Shown piece by piece: positions 13,466-19,525 of a stretch of 19,525 nt of DNA. Every line of letters starts with the position of its first letter. Within the stretch, counting starts at the first letter, position 1. Under the pieces are notes generated by a model, which worked only from the letters and a program-made list of their open reading frames with translations, was not told where the DNA came from and ran no database searches. Origin of the DNA: an uncultured Bacilli bacterium. Its GTDB lineage: Bacteria; Bacillota_I; Bacilli_A; RF39; UBA660. Position numbers and translations under genes: made by a program. The DNA is taken from assembly GCA_944363745.1 (NCBI GenBank), contig CALVVD010000007.1, positions 1 to 19,525 of the forward strand, given 5' to 3'.

Positions 13466-15128
13466 TATCTAGTATTATTGGTAATATTAATGGTCTTCTA
13501 CCAGTTAAATTCATAATAAATGGTATTAAATCTAAGCTTAATTGATTTTTAATATCAGTAAATGTGGCTTTTTTATCTTTTAGTTTTTCATTAATAACAT
13601 TAGTAGCTTCTCTTTCGATTTTTTTAATTAATTCTTCATTTTCATTTACTAAGACAAATCCTCTTGTTGTAATATTAGCTTTAGTAAGTAGAGTTCTTTC
13701 TTTAGAATTAATATTTGCTATTACTACTAAGATTCCATCACTTGCCATTATCTTTCTATCTCTTATAACGGCACTACCAACTTCACCGATTCTAGAACCA
13801 TCTACATAAATATCGTTATTTGGATAACTTTCTCCTTTAGTTATTTTGTGATTTTTCAAGATTAGACTATCACCATTTTTTAAAATAAAAGTATTTTCCT
13901 TAGGAATACCACAATCTATTCCAAGATTAGCATGTTCTTTTAACATTCTATAATCTCCATGGAATGGCATTAAATATTTTGGTTTTAATAATCTAATCAT
14001 TAGTTTTAACTCTTCCTGGTTAGCATGTCCTGATGTGTGAAGGTTATTTACAGTCATATTAGTAAAGACTTTAACACCTTTTAAATATAATTTATTAATA
14101 GTTTTATGAATGCTTAAAGCGTTACCAGGGATAGCACTTGATGAAAATATAACGATATCATCTGGTCTTAATTTAATTTGCTTATGAGTTCCATCTGCTA
14201 TTCTTGATAGAGCTGCTAGAGGTTCTCCTTGAGAACCAGTACATAGTATTGTTACTTCTCCAGGTTTTAAGGTATTGGCAACTTCTGGTGTTACTAATAA
14301 TTCTTTATGGTCAATATAGCCACCTTTAATAGAGATATCTATATTATTTTCCATACTACGGCCAAAGACGCATATCTTTCTACCATGTTGATAGCATGAT
14401 TCAAATATATGCTTTAGTCTATAGATATTAGAAGCGAATGTTGCAATTATAATACGGTTATATTTGTATTTGTCAAAAATATCAGTTAGAGCATCATCAA
14501 CACGTGATTCACTAATAGACATTCCTTCATTTAGAGCATTAGTACTATCACTTATTAGTAAGTCTACTCCTTCTTCACCTAATTTAGCCATTTTATATAG
14601 ATCGGCCATTGGTCCAATAGGAGTAAGATCAAACTTAAAATCTCCTGTTGTAACGATTCTACCATTAGGAGTATTTATACAAATACCATGAGAATCGGGA
14701 ATAGAGTGAGTAGTTCTAATAAACTCTACATTCATATACTTAAATTTTAACTTTGTATTTTCATCATACGCATATAAATTATCATATCTAATATTTCTAT
14801 CTTCTAATTTTAATTTAATTAATTCTTTAGCTTGATTAGGGGCATAGATAGCAGGAATATTTACACTTTGTAATAAAAAAGGTATCGCTCCTATATGATC
14901 TTCATGACCATGAGTTATTAATAGGGCTTTAATTTTATCTTCATTGTCTTTTAAAAATGAGTAATCTGGAAGGACATAATCTATACCTAAAAGTTCTCCT
15001 TCTGCAAAAGATACTCCCGCGTCTATAACAATAATTTCATCTTCATGCATTACACAATACATGTTTTTTCCTACTTCTCCTAAGCCACCTAAAACAATTA
15101 TCTTTGTTTCATCTGACTTTTTATTCAT
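13455..15128 (-). CDS. rnjA: Ribonuclease J (J1-like)
   Basis: 557 aa metallo-beta-lactamase/beta-CASP nuclease. The zinc motif is complete: HGHEDHIGA with H73, H75, D77 and H78; H141 (TTHSIPDSHG); D163 (TGDFKFD); H390 (MPFHGD). The beta-CASP part includes TSGHA around H368. The C-terminal domain ends at the usual place. An intact HxHxDH argues for the active J1 type rather than the degenerate J2 type. RNase J combines 5'-to-3' exonuclease and endonuclease activity in mRNA turnover and rRNA maturation. AAGGAG (15134-15139) is 5 nt from ATG. It faces rny, another decay enzyme, tail to tail. No second RNase J copy is seen in the window. Confidence 0.94.
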   Translation of the reverse strand: MNKKSDETKIIVLGGLGEVGKNMYCVMHEDEIIVIDAGVSFAEGELLGIDYVLPDYSFLKDNEDKIKALLITHGHEDHIGAIPFLLQSVNIPAIYAPNQAKELIKLKLEDRNIRYDNLYAYDENTKLKFKYMNVEFIRTTHSIPDSHGICINTPNGRIVTTGDFKFDLTPIGPMADLYKMAKLGEEGVDLLISDSTNALNEGMSISESRVDDALTDIFDKYKYNRIIIATFASNIYRLKHIFESCYQHGRKICVFGRSMENNIDISIKGGYIDHKELLVTPEVANTLKPGEVTILCTGSQGEPLAALSRIADGTHKQIKLRPDDIVIFSSSAIPGNALSIHKTINKLYLKGVKVFTNMTVNNLHTSGHANQEELKLMIRLLKPKYLMPFHGDYRMLKEHANLGIDCGIPKENTFILKNGDSLILKNHKITKGESYPNNDIYVDGSRIGEVGSAVIRDRKIMASDGILVVIANINSKERTLLTKANITTRGFVLVNENEELIKKIEREATNVINEKLKDKKATFTDIKNQLSLDLIPFIMNLTGRRPLILPIILDIKK

Positions 15129-15175
15129 TATTTCTCCTTTCTTTTTATTAAAACCTCGAAGAACTAACCGAATAG

Positions 15176-15204
15176 ATTATACTATATATTTTATATTTTG
15201 TCTA
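15176..15204 (-). promoter_or_regulatory. Sigma-A promoter of the RNase J gene
   Basis: On the minus strand TAGACA (15199-15204), a 17-bp spacer and TATAAT (15176-15181). The leader is about 40 nt. Confidence 0.75.
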
Positions 15205-15232
15205 TTATATTATCAGCCTATCAGCTTATTGG

Positions 15233-16555
15233 TTAATTTTTTACATAGATTTTAAATTTGTGGAATTGGCCTATAGAACCATAATTTTTAGTTATATAAT
15301 CATATATCTTTTTACTTGATTGATTTTTTGAGCCATCTTCTGTTAATTCAAAATAGGCATTATTAACGACAATAATACTTCCATCTTTTATTTTTTTAAT
15401 TTTATTTATTAATTTTTCTTCACCGTTATATCCTAAATTTCCTTTTAATGGTAAATCAAATTCATTAATAGGTATATCTAAAGCTAATTTATATAGATAA
15501 GAATTCATTAAAATGAAGTATACATTATCATAATCATCATTAAAATAATCTTTTAAGGCTTCTATATCAGACATATATTCATTTTGTAAGTATCGATATT
15601 TAAATAAATTATTATCATATTTAGGTTCACAGACCATGTAATTTATAATTAAGGCTATAATTGGAACTAGACTAAAAATGATGGCAAATCTATTAACAAG
15701 ATTGTTTATTTTCGGATATTTTTTTAAAAGATAATAAACTAAAGGAATTATTGCAGTTAGAAAATGACTTGGATTAAATAAAGGATAATTCATTATCATG
15801 AATGCTAGAATGTATAGAAGTTCAAAATCTTTTGTTTTTATATATTCTTTTATAATATATATTACTATCAATATTGTAATAATTGTTAATATATTATAAT
15901 TACCATTTCCATTTTTGAAGTCTAATAATCCTAGAAATGCAAAGTTTATATAGTCATATAAGGCATTATTTAAATAGAAATATCCTATTACTATTAGATT
16001 ACTTATTATGAATGGTACTAGTCTTTTAATTATCTTTTTAGGTTTCTTTATATAATATAGAGTAGGTAATGCTAAAAATATTCCAATACTTGATTTAGTT
16101 AAGAATGCTAGACTTATTATTAATCCTATTAGATAGTCGCTTTTGTTGTTTTTTTCTAAATATATTAATAAGAATAAATAAAATACACATAGAGTGTTAT
16201 AATTTGGAGCGGTATCAAATAGAAAATAAATAAAGAAAGGGAAAATTATTCTTTTATCTAATTTATATATTATTACTAGAGTTAATAGAGCATAAATAGA
16301 GTTTATTATATAAAATACGATAATATTTGTACTTAATAATTTCATTAATAGTCCAGTTATGGCAGGATAAAATGGGGTTATTACCATATTAAAGTCTTTA
16401 TACATAATTAGTCCATCACTAACATTTTTACTAAAACCATAATTCCATATTAAATCCATGTCTAATGGCCTAAAAAAATTAAATATAAAGATAGCGATAA
16501 AATAGATTGTAAAAATTAATATTGTTTTTTTACTCTTTTTTAGTACTGCTAACAT
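15233..16555 (-). CDS. Polytopic membrane protein, GT-C glycosyltransferase-like
   Basis: 440 aa with about nine hydrophobic segments between residues 10 and 310 and a soluble C-terminal domain (about 320-440). The first extracytoplasmic loop carries an acidic pair (D32, D34 in RPLDMDLIW) followed by a segment with Y..FNMVITPFYP, a layout common to GT-C lipid-sugar glycosyltransferases of the PMT/ArnT kind, where such Asp residues act as catalytic or metal ligands. This suggests transfer of a sugar from a polyprenyl carrier on the outer face of the membrane; donor and acceptor are unknown. GGAGA is 7 nt from ATG. It has no clear operon partner and no obvious terminator before the RNase J promoter. 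The family call is from general architecture only. Confidence 0.6.
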   Translation of the reverse strand: MLAVLKKSKKTILIFTIYFIAIFIFNFFRPLDMDLIWNYGFSKNVSDGLIMYKDFNMVITPFYPAITGLLMKLLSTNIIVFYIINSIYALLTLVIIYKLDKRIIFPFFIYFLFDTAPNYNTLCVFYLFLLIYLEKNNKSDYLIGLIISLAFLTKSSIGIFLALPTLYYIKKPKKIIKRLVPFIISNLIVIGYFYLNNALYDYINFAFLGLLDFKNGNGNYNILTIITILIVIYIIKEYIKTKDFELLYILAFMIMNYPLFNPSHFLTAIIPLVYYLLKKYPKINNLVNRFAIIFSLVPIIALIINYMVCEPKYDNNLFKYRYLQNEYMSDIEALKDYFNDDYDNVYFILMNSYLYKLALDIPINEFDLPLKGNLGYNGEEKLINKIKKIKDGSIIVVNNAYFELTEDGSKNQSSKKIYDYITKNYGSIGQFHKFKIYVKN

Positions 16556-16611
16556 AAATATCTCTCCAATTCTTATATATAGTATATCAAAAATATTTTG
16601 AAAGAAAATGA

Positions 16612-16640
16612 TTGACTTTAAGAGGGAAGACTGCTATAAT
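16612..16640 (+). promoter_or_regulatory. Strong promoter of rplM-rpsI
   Basis: TTGACT (16612-16617), a 17-bp spacer and TATAAT (16635-16640) with TG at 16632-16633 (extended -10). It is the strongest promoter match in the window. Confidence 0.88.
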
Positions 16641-16662
16641 TTTAATCGGTACATTTTATATC

Positions 16663-16697
16663 CCCACTAAGACTTAAACTGTGGGAAAGTTTGAGTT
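16663..16697 (+). promoter_or_regulatory. rplM leader RNA with potential pseudoknot
   Basis: Two interlocking helices can form. Stem 1 is CCCAC (16663-16667) with GTGGG (16681-16685). Stem 2 is GACTTAAACT (16671-16680) with AGTTTGAGTT (16688-16697, two G-U pairs). The connecting loops are 3, 0 and 2 nt, the layout of an H-type pseudoknot. It ends 7 nt before the ribosome site AAAGGAG (16705-16711). L13 leaders that mediate autoregulation are known upstream of rplM in Bacilli; whether this is that class was not checked against a model. Confidence 0.6.
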
Positions 16698-16718
16698 ATT
16701 TAGTAAAGGAGAAAAATT

Positions 16719-17147
16719 ATGAAAAGTTATATGCAAAAGAAAGAAACAGTAGAGCGTAAATGGTACGTTATTGATGCTGAAGGAAAACCTTTAGGCCGTG
16801 TAGCTAGTAAGGCTGCTCATATCTTACGTGGTAAGCATAAAGCTACTTATACACCTCATATTGATTGTGGTGACTATGTAATTATTCTTAATGCTTCTAA
16901 AGTATTACTTACTGGTAATAAGTTAGAGGATAAGAAATATTATAGTCATTCAGGCTATCCAGGTGGATTAAGAACTAGAACTGCAAAAGAAATGATCGAG
17001 AAGTATCCTGAAGAAATGGTTGAGAAAGCTGTTAAAGGAATGTTACCAAAGAATCGTTTAGGTAGAGCTATGTATAAAAAACTATTTGTATATGCAGGTA
17101 GTGAACATAAACATATAGCTCAAAAACCTAGCGAGATGGATGTATAG
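16719..17147 (+). CDS. rplM: 50S ribosomal protein L13
   Basis: 142 aa, normal length. It shows L13 landmarks: [17 protein letters not shown] (14-30), the long [25 protein letters not shown] segment, [10 protein letters not shown], and the C-terminal [26 protein letters not shown]13 binds 23S rRNA early in large-subunit assembly. AAAGGAG lies 7 nt before the ATG, behind the leader that can form a pseudoknot. rpsI follows after 12 nt, the universal L13-S9 operon order. CGT and other preferred codons are more frequent than in neighbouring non-ribosomal genes, as expected for high expression. Confidence 0.98.
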   Translation: MKSYMQKKETVERKWYVIDAEGKPLGRVASKAAHILRGKHKATYTPHIDCGDYVIILNASKVLLTGNKLEDKKYYSHSGYPGGLRTRTAKEMIEKYPEEMVEKAVKGMLPKNRLGRAMYKKLFVYAGSEHKHIAQKPSEMDV

Positions 17148-17159
17148 GGAGGTTAAATT

Positions 17160-17582
17160 ATGGCAGATAAGAAACAAGTATATACAGGAACTGGTAGAAG
17201 AAAAACTAGTGTTGCAAGAGTTAGATTAACTTCTGGAACTGGTAAAATTACTATCAATGGTCGTGATGTTAATGAATATTTCCCATATCCAACTTTAGTT
17301 ATGGATTTAACTCAACCACTTGATGTTACTAATACTCGTGAAATGTTCGATGTTGAAGCTGATGTAAGAGGAGGAGGTTTTTCTGGTCAAACTGGTGCAG
17401 TTAGATTAGGAATTACTAGAGCATTATTACAATATGATGCATCTACTCCAGCAGATTCTGAGAATAGTTTCCGTAAAATATTAAAAGCTGAAGGATTTAT
17501 TACTCGTGATGCACGTAAGAAAGAACGTAAGAAACCAGGTCTTAAGAAAGCAAGACGTGCTCCACAATTTAGTAAACGTTAA
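17160..17582 (+). CDS. rpsI: 30S ribosomal protein S9
   Basis: 140 aa. Typical S9: [16 protein letters not shown] near the start, [15 protein letters not shown] in the middle (about 71-85), and a basic tail ending [11 protein letters not shown], whose terminal Lys-Arg reaches the P-site tRNA in the ribosome. GGGAGGT (17147-17153) is 6 nt from the ATG and overlaps the rplM stop. It is co-transcribed with rplM and closed by a strong terminator. Confidence 0.98.
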   Translation: MADKKQVYTGTGRRKTSVARVRLTSGTGKITINGRDVNEYFPYPTLVMDLTQPLDVTNTREMFDVEADVRGGGFSGQTGAVRLGITRALLQYDASTPADSENSFRKILKAEGFITRDARKKERKKPGLKKARRAPQFSKR

Positions 17583-17594
17583 TCTATTGTTTCT

Positions 17595-17626
17595 AAAGTA
17601 CTGTTTAATCAGTACTTTTTCTTTTT
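17595..17626 (+). terminator. Terminator after rplM-rpsI
   Basis: A perfect 9-bp stem AAAGTACTG / CAGTACTTT (17595-17603 and 17610-17618), loop TTTAAT, followed by TTCTTTTT. Confidence 0.9.
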
Positions 17627-17668
17627 GTATATATTTAGATATTTATTTGTGTTATTATATATACAAGA

Positions 17669-17720
17669 CTTGAGGTAGGTAGAGCTTATGTTAAGTATGT
17701 TGTCCCTCAGGCATTTTTTT
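17669..17720 (+). promoter_or_regulatory. Hairpin with T-run in the traX leader (attenuator-like)
   Basis: CTTGAGG (17669-17675) pairs with CCTCAGG (17705-17711, one G-U). Inside, GCTTA pairs with TAAGT (17684-17688 and 17692-17696, one G-U) around a 3-nt loop, separated by a symmetrical 8/8 internal loop. CA and T7 (17714-17720) follow. An extended -10 (TGTTATTAT, 17650-17658) upstream could start this RNA near 17665. It does not match a riboswitch I recognise. Confidence 0.45.
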
Positions 17721-17738
17721 GCTATACTAAATTTATGA
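17688..17738 (+). CDS. Possible 16-codon upstream ORF before traX
   Basis: Reads MLSMLSLRHFFAILNL and stops at TGA 17736-17738, overlapping the traX ATG (17735-17737) in the ATGA arrangement typical of translational coupling. GGTAGAG (17678-17684) sits just before its ATG. Very short, so it could be chance, but it would explain why traX has no ribosome site of its own. Confidence 0.35.
   Translation: MLSMLSLRHFFAILNL
17700..17728 (+). promoter_or_regulatory. Possible promoter giving a leaderless traX mRNA
   Basis: TTGTCC (17700-17705), a 17-bp spacer and TATACT (17723-17728) preceded by TGC, an extended -10. The expected start, 7 nt on, is the A of the traX ATG at 17735. Confidence 0.5.
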
Positions 17739-18430
17739 AAAAGTGTTTGAGTAATTTTGATTTAAAACTTATTGCAATTATTACTATGACAATAGATCAT
17801 ATTGGCGTTGTTTTTGGTACACCTCTTTATAACTTTTTAAGGGCAGTAGGAAGGTTATCTTTTCCTATATTTGCTTTTTTATTAACAGAAGGATATATTC
17901 ATACTAAAAGTTTTAGTAAGTACTTTTTAAGACTTTTGGTACTTGCAGTTATCTCAGAAGTTATTTATGATTATGTTTTTTTTGGTAGTTTTATTTATAT
18001 GAATGCTAATAACATTTTCTTTACTCTTGCTTGGGGGCTTGTAACTTTGTTTTTGTTAGATAAAAGTAGAGGTTTAATTAAGAAGTATTTTAAAGATAAA
18101 ATTGATTTAGTTATTATATTACCAATTACCTATCTATTAATTATTGTTATTATGGGGTTAATAGCAGAATTTTTAAATTTTAGTTATGGGATGTTAGGAA
18201 TTTTTGTAATTAGTTTTTTCTATTTATTTAAAGAAAACTTTCCTCTTGTTGTTATTTCAGTTAGTCTATCAACATTAATACTTGGAGAGCCTATGCAATA
18301 TTTTTCATTATTGTCTTTAATACTTATTTATTTTTATAATAAGAAACTTGGTAAGAGTTGTAAGATGTTTTTCTATTTATACTATCCATTACATATATTA
18401 GTTTTAGGACTTATTAAGATGCTTTTGTAG
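17735..18430 (+). CDS. TraX family membrane protein
   Basis: 231 aa with about seven or eight hydrophobic segments. TraX (PF05857) landmarks: LKLIAIITMTIDHIGVVF (10-27), FLRAVGRLSFPIFAFLLTEGY (34-54), RLLVLAVISEVIYDYVF (66-82), and near the end FYLYYPLHILVLGLI. TraX of the F plasmid acetylates pilin, but chromosomal homologues in Gram-positives have no known substrate; the fold is acyltransferase-like. No Shine-Dalgarno precedes the ATG. Translation may be leaderless or coupled to the 16-codon ORF that overlaps its start. No conjugation genes are nearby, so a plasmid-type role is unlikely. Confidence 0.85.
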   Translation: MKKCLSNFDLKLIAIITMTIDHIGVVFGTPLYNFLRAVGRLSFPIFAFLLTEGYIHTKSFSKYFLRLLVLAVISEVIYDYVFFGSFIYMNANNIFFTLAWGLVTLFLLDKSRGLIKKYFKDKIDLVIILPITYLLIIVIMGLIAEFLNFSYGMLGIFVISFFYLFKENFPLVVISVSLSTLILGEPMQYFSLLSLILIYFYNKKLGKSCKMFFYLYYPLHILVLGLIKMLL

Positions 18431-18447
18431 GCTTTCAATGTTTCTTT

Positions 18448-18473
18448 TAGTCTTTTTTGTCATAGACTATTTT
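18448..18473 (+). terminator. Weak hairpin between traX and the holin-like gene
   Basis: TAGTCT / AGACTA (18448-18453 and 18464-18469) with a 10-nt loop and only TTTT after it. It could slow or partly stop transcription. It is weaker than the other terminators here. Confidence 0.3.
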
Positions 18474-18486
18474 AGAGGTGAAGTGT

Positions 18487-18828
18487 ATGTTAAATTTAAC
18501 ACTATTACAACAAATGTTAGTTGTAGCAATCGCTCTTAGTGTTGTAACTTGTGCTTTTATCCAAAAGACAAAGAAGTTTTTTCCTTGTTCTAGTTGTTTA
18601 GTTATTTATAATTTAGTAGTTAATTTTGTAGTAGGGACACTATTTTGTATTACTTTTACGAGTGTTGATTTTCCTAATAGTCTATGGGTATCTTTCTTTA
18701 GTTTTATAGGTGCTGATACACTTTATAAATCTTTAGAAGGTAAACTAAAAGATTATTCATCTTTAGTTAATACTGATTATATTACAGTAAAGAAAAGTAA
18801 TATTATAAATGTGGAGAGTGATAAATAA
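18487..18828 (+). CDS. Holin-like small membrane protein
   Basis: 113 aa with three membrane segments (about 5-26, 36-56 and 62-79) and a charged, soluble C-terminal tail (85-113). The basic turn QKTKK after the first segment and the following PCSSC are notable. Size, topology and position directly before a wall peptidase with no signal peptide fit a phage-type holin. I do not recognise the family by sequence with certainty. GAGGTG (18475-18480) is 6 nt from ATG 18487; the GTG at 18478 is part of this ribosome site and is not used as the start. The TAA shares its last A with the ATG of the peptidase gene, so the two are coupled. Confidence 0.6.
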   Translation: MLNLTLLQQMLVVAIALSVVTCAFIQKTKKFFPCSSCLVIYNLVVNFVVGTLFCITFTSVDFPNSLWVSFFSFIGADTLYKSLEGKLKDYSSLVNTDYITVKKSNIINVESDK

Positions 18829-19525
18829 TGGAAAAACCTCTTTATCCTAGTCCTTATATGCGAATAACACAAGGGTATATGATGGGAACTCATGCTGATA
18901 GTTATGCAATTGATGATGCAGGTAGTGATAGTGGAATTGATTTTATTGTCGCTCCTTTTACAGGTGTTATTAGAAAGATATATACTAGTGATGCTAATGA
19001 AGTATGGCTTGAGAGTAGTGAACCGGTAATTTATCCTGATGGAACAGTTGATTATATGACGATGATGTTCGCACATGATAATGATGTATCTAATCTTTTT
19101 GTTGGTAAAGTAATAAACCGTGGGGAAAGATTTTATGAAGAAGGTACCAAAGGTAATGCTAGTGGTAATCATGTACATATGGAATGTGGCAGAGGTAAAT
19201 TTACAGGTAGTGGATGGCATCAAAACAGTGCTGGTTATTGGTCTATTAATAATGGAAAAAATCCTACTGAGTGCTTATGGATAGATGATAGTATTACGGT
19301 TTTAAATAGTTATGGTTATACATTTAAGAGAATTGAACCAGAGGTGGTTGCCCCAGATACTCCAGTTGAAGACAAACCTATAGAAGATGATACTCCTATT
19401 GTAGAAGAACCAGTTAAAGAAGAGTCTACTGATACTGATATAAATAACGCAGATAATAGTGATACTACTAATACAGATACAAGTGCCATGGTAGTTAAAC
19501 CTAAACTAATATTTACTTGTAAGAG
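18828..19525 (+). CDS. M23-type peptidase/endolysin, 5' part only
   Basis: Starts at ATG 18828 (GGAGAG 9 nt upstream) and runs off the window after 232 codons. Residues about 10-150 show a LytM/M23 layout: GIDFIVAPFTGVI (36-48), FAHDND with H83, and the HxH motif GNHVHME with H115 and H117. In typical M23 enzymes the first zinc ligand is the His of HxxxD before GIDF; here that position is Asp34 (D34-S-G-I-D38). His22 lies further upstream. There is no signal peptide, as in phage endolysins that depend on a holin. After about residue 170 there is an acidic Pro/Glu/Thr-rich linker, which normally leads to a wall-binding domain beyond the window. The likely substrate is peptidoglycan cross-bridges; activity is unproven. 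Confidence 0.78.
   Translation, partial: MEKPLYPSPYMRITQGYMMGTHADSYAIDDAGSDSGIDFIVAPFTGVIRKIYTSDANEVWLESSEPVIYPDGTVDYMTMMFAHDNDVSNLFVGKVINRGERFYEEGTKGNASGNHVHMECGRGKFTGSGWHQNSAGYWSINNGKNPTECLWIDDSITVLNSYGYTFKRIEPEVVAPDTPVEDKPIEDDTPIVEEPVKEESTDTDINNADNSDTTNTDTSAMVVKPKLIFTCK

Noticed and set aside
13564..14691. Plus-strand frames inside the RNase J gene
   Set aside because: They overlap conserved RNase J coding sequence and show no motifs.
17669..17720. preQ1, THF, SRP RNA or other known RNA class in the traX leader
   Set aside because: The conserved bases I know for these (for example the CTA-rich preQ1 core or the GGAAG-type SRP loop) are absent; only a hairpin with a T-run is supported.
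17735..18430. Conjugation-related TraX function
   Set aside because: No pilin or transfer genes occur in the window; chromosomal TraX homologues are common and uncharacterised.
18478..18828. GTG start at 18478 for the holin-like gene
   Set aside because: The GTG is part of the ribosome site GAGGTG for ATG 18487.
18777..19223. 148-codon open frame on the minus strand
   Set aside because: Lies antisense to the M23 gene, which has clear motifs and a ribosome site. The antisense product is Thr/Ile/Ser-rich with no family features.
1..19525. Mycoplasma-type code with TGA as Trp
   Set aside because: TGA ends the LysM gene and dnaD in the right place, and Trp positions in conserved motifs are TGG.

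Overview
This 19.5 kb window reads as chromosome of a low-GC (roughly 30 % by eye), compact Bacilli-type bacterium. HU, DnaD, RecU, PBP1A, GpsB, a type-B RNase P RNA, RNase Y and RNase J together are a Firmicutes set. TGA acts as a stop (LysM gene, dnaD) and Trp is TGG, so this is code 11 rather than the mycoplasma code. Many genes overlap by 14-32 nt, and several terminators overlap stop codons. This fits a small-genome lineage near the Mollicutes/RF39/Erysipelotrichia part of Bacilli, but the exact taxon is an inference.

Left part (1-8.2 kb): the 3' end of a LysM wall-binding protein; HU with its own promoter and terminator; a DUF1294 membrane protein overlapping an ASCH-domain gene; then the overlapping run cca-dnaD-nth. 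Convergent to these is a minus-strand recU-ponA pair (Holliday junction resolvase and PBP1A), preceded on the same strand by an unrecognised 286-aa protein. The dnaD-nth / ponA-recU arrangement and the nearby gpsB-rnpB resemble one Bacillus neighbourhood.

Centre (8.2-13.4 kb): divergent promoters at 8.2 kb, a 34-codon small ORF, gpsB, RNase P RNA, a short RodZ-like HTH membrane protein, pgsA, recA (with a probable LexA box) and rny. Order rodZ-pgsA-recA-rny matches a second Bacillus neighbourhood, but cinA is absent. The two blocks are joined at rnpB, which lies inside what looks like one transcription unit, with its P1 helix overlapping the gpsB stop codon. A small XRE regulator sits convergent to recA and divergent from rny.

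Right part (13.4-19.5 kb): RNase J convergent to RNase Y, a GT-C-like membrane protein, rplM-rpsI behind a strong promoter and a leader that can form an H-type pseudoknot, and then a TraX-family membrane protein behind an unusual leader (hairpin, 16-codon upstream ORF, embedded promoter). Last come a holin-like small membrane protein and the start of an M23-type peptidase, stop-start overlapped like a lysis cassette.

Functionally the window mixes RNA maturation and decay (CCA enzyme, RNase P, Y and J), DNA repair and replication (Nth, RecU, RecA, DnaD), envelope synthesis and remodelling (PBP1A, GpsB, RodZ-like, PgsA, LysM and M23 proteins) and two ribosomal proteins. Most is core chromosome. 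The least ordinary parts are the rnpB junction, the 8.2-8.45 kb small-ORF region, the traX leader and the terminal holin/M23 pair. No integrase, transposase, CRISPR array or tRNA gene was seen.
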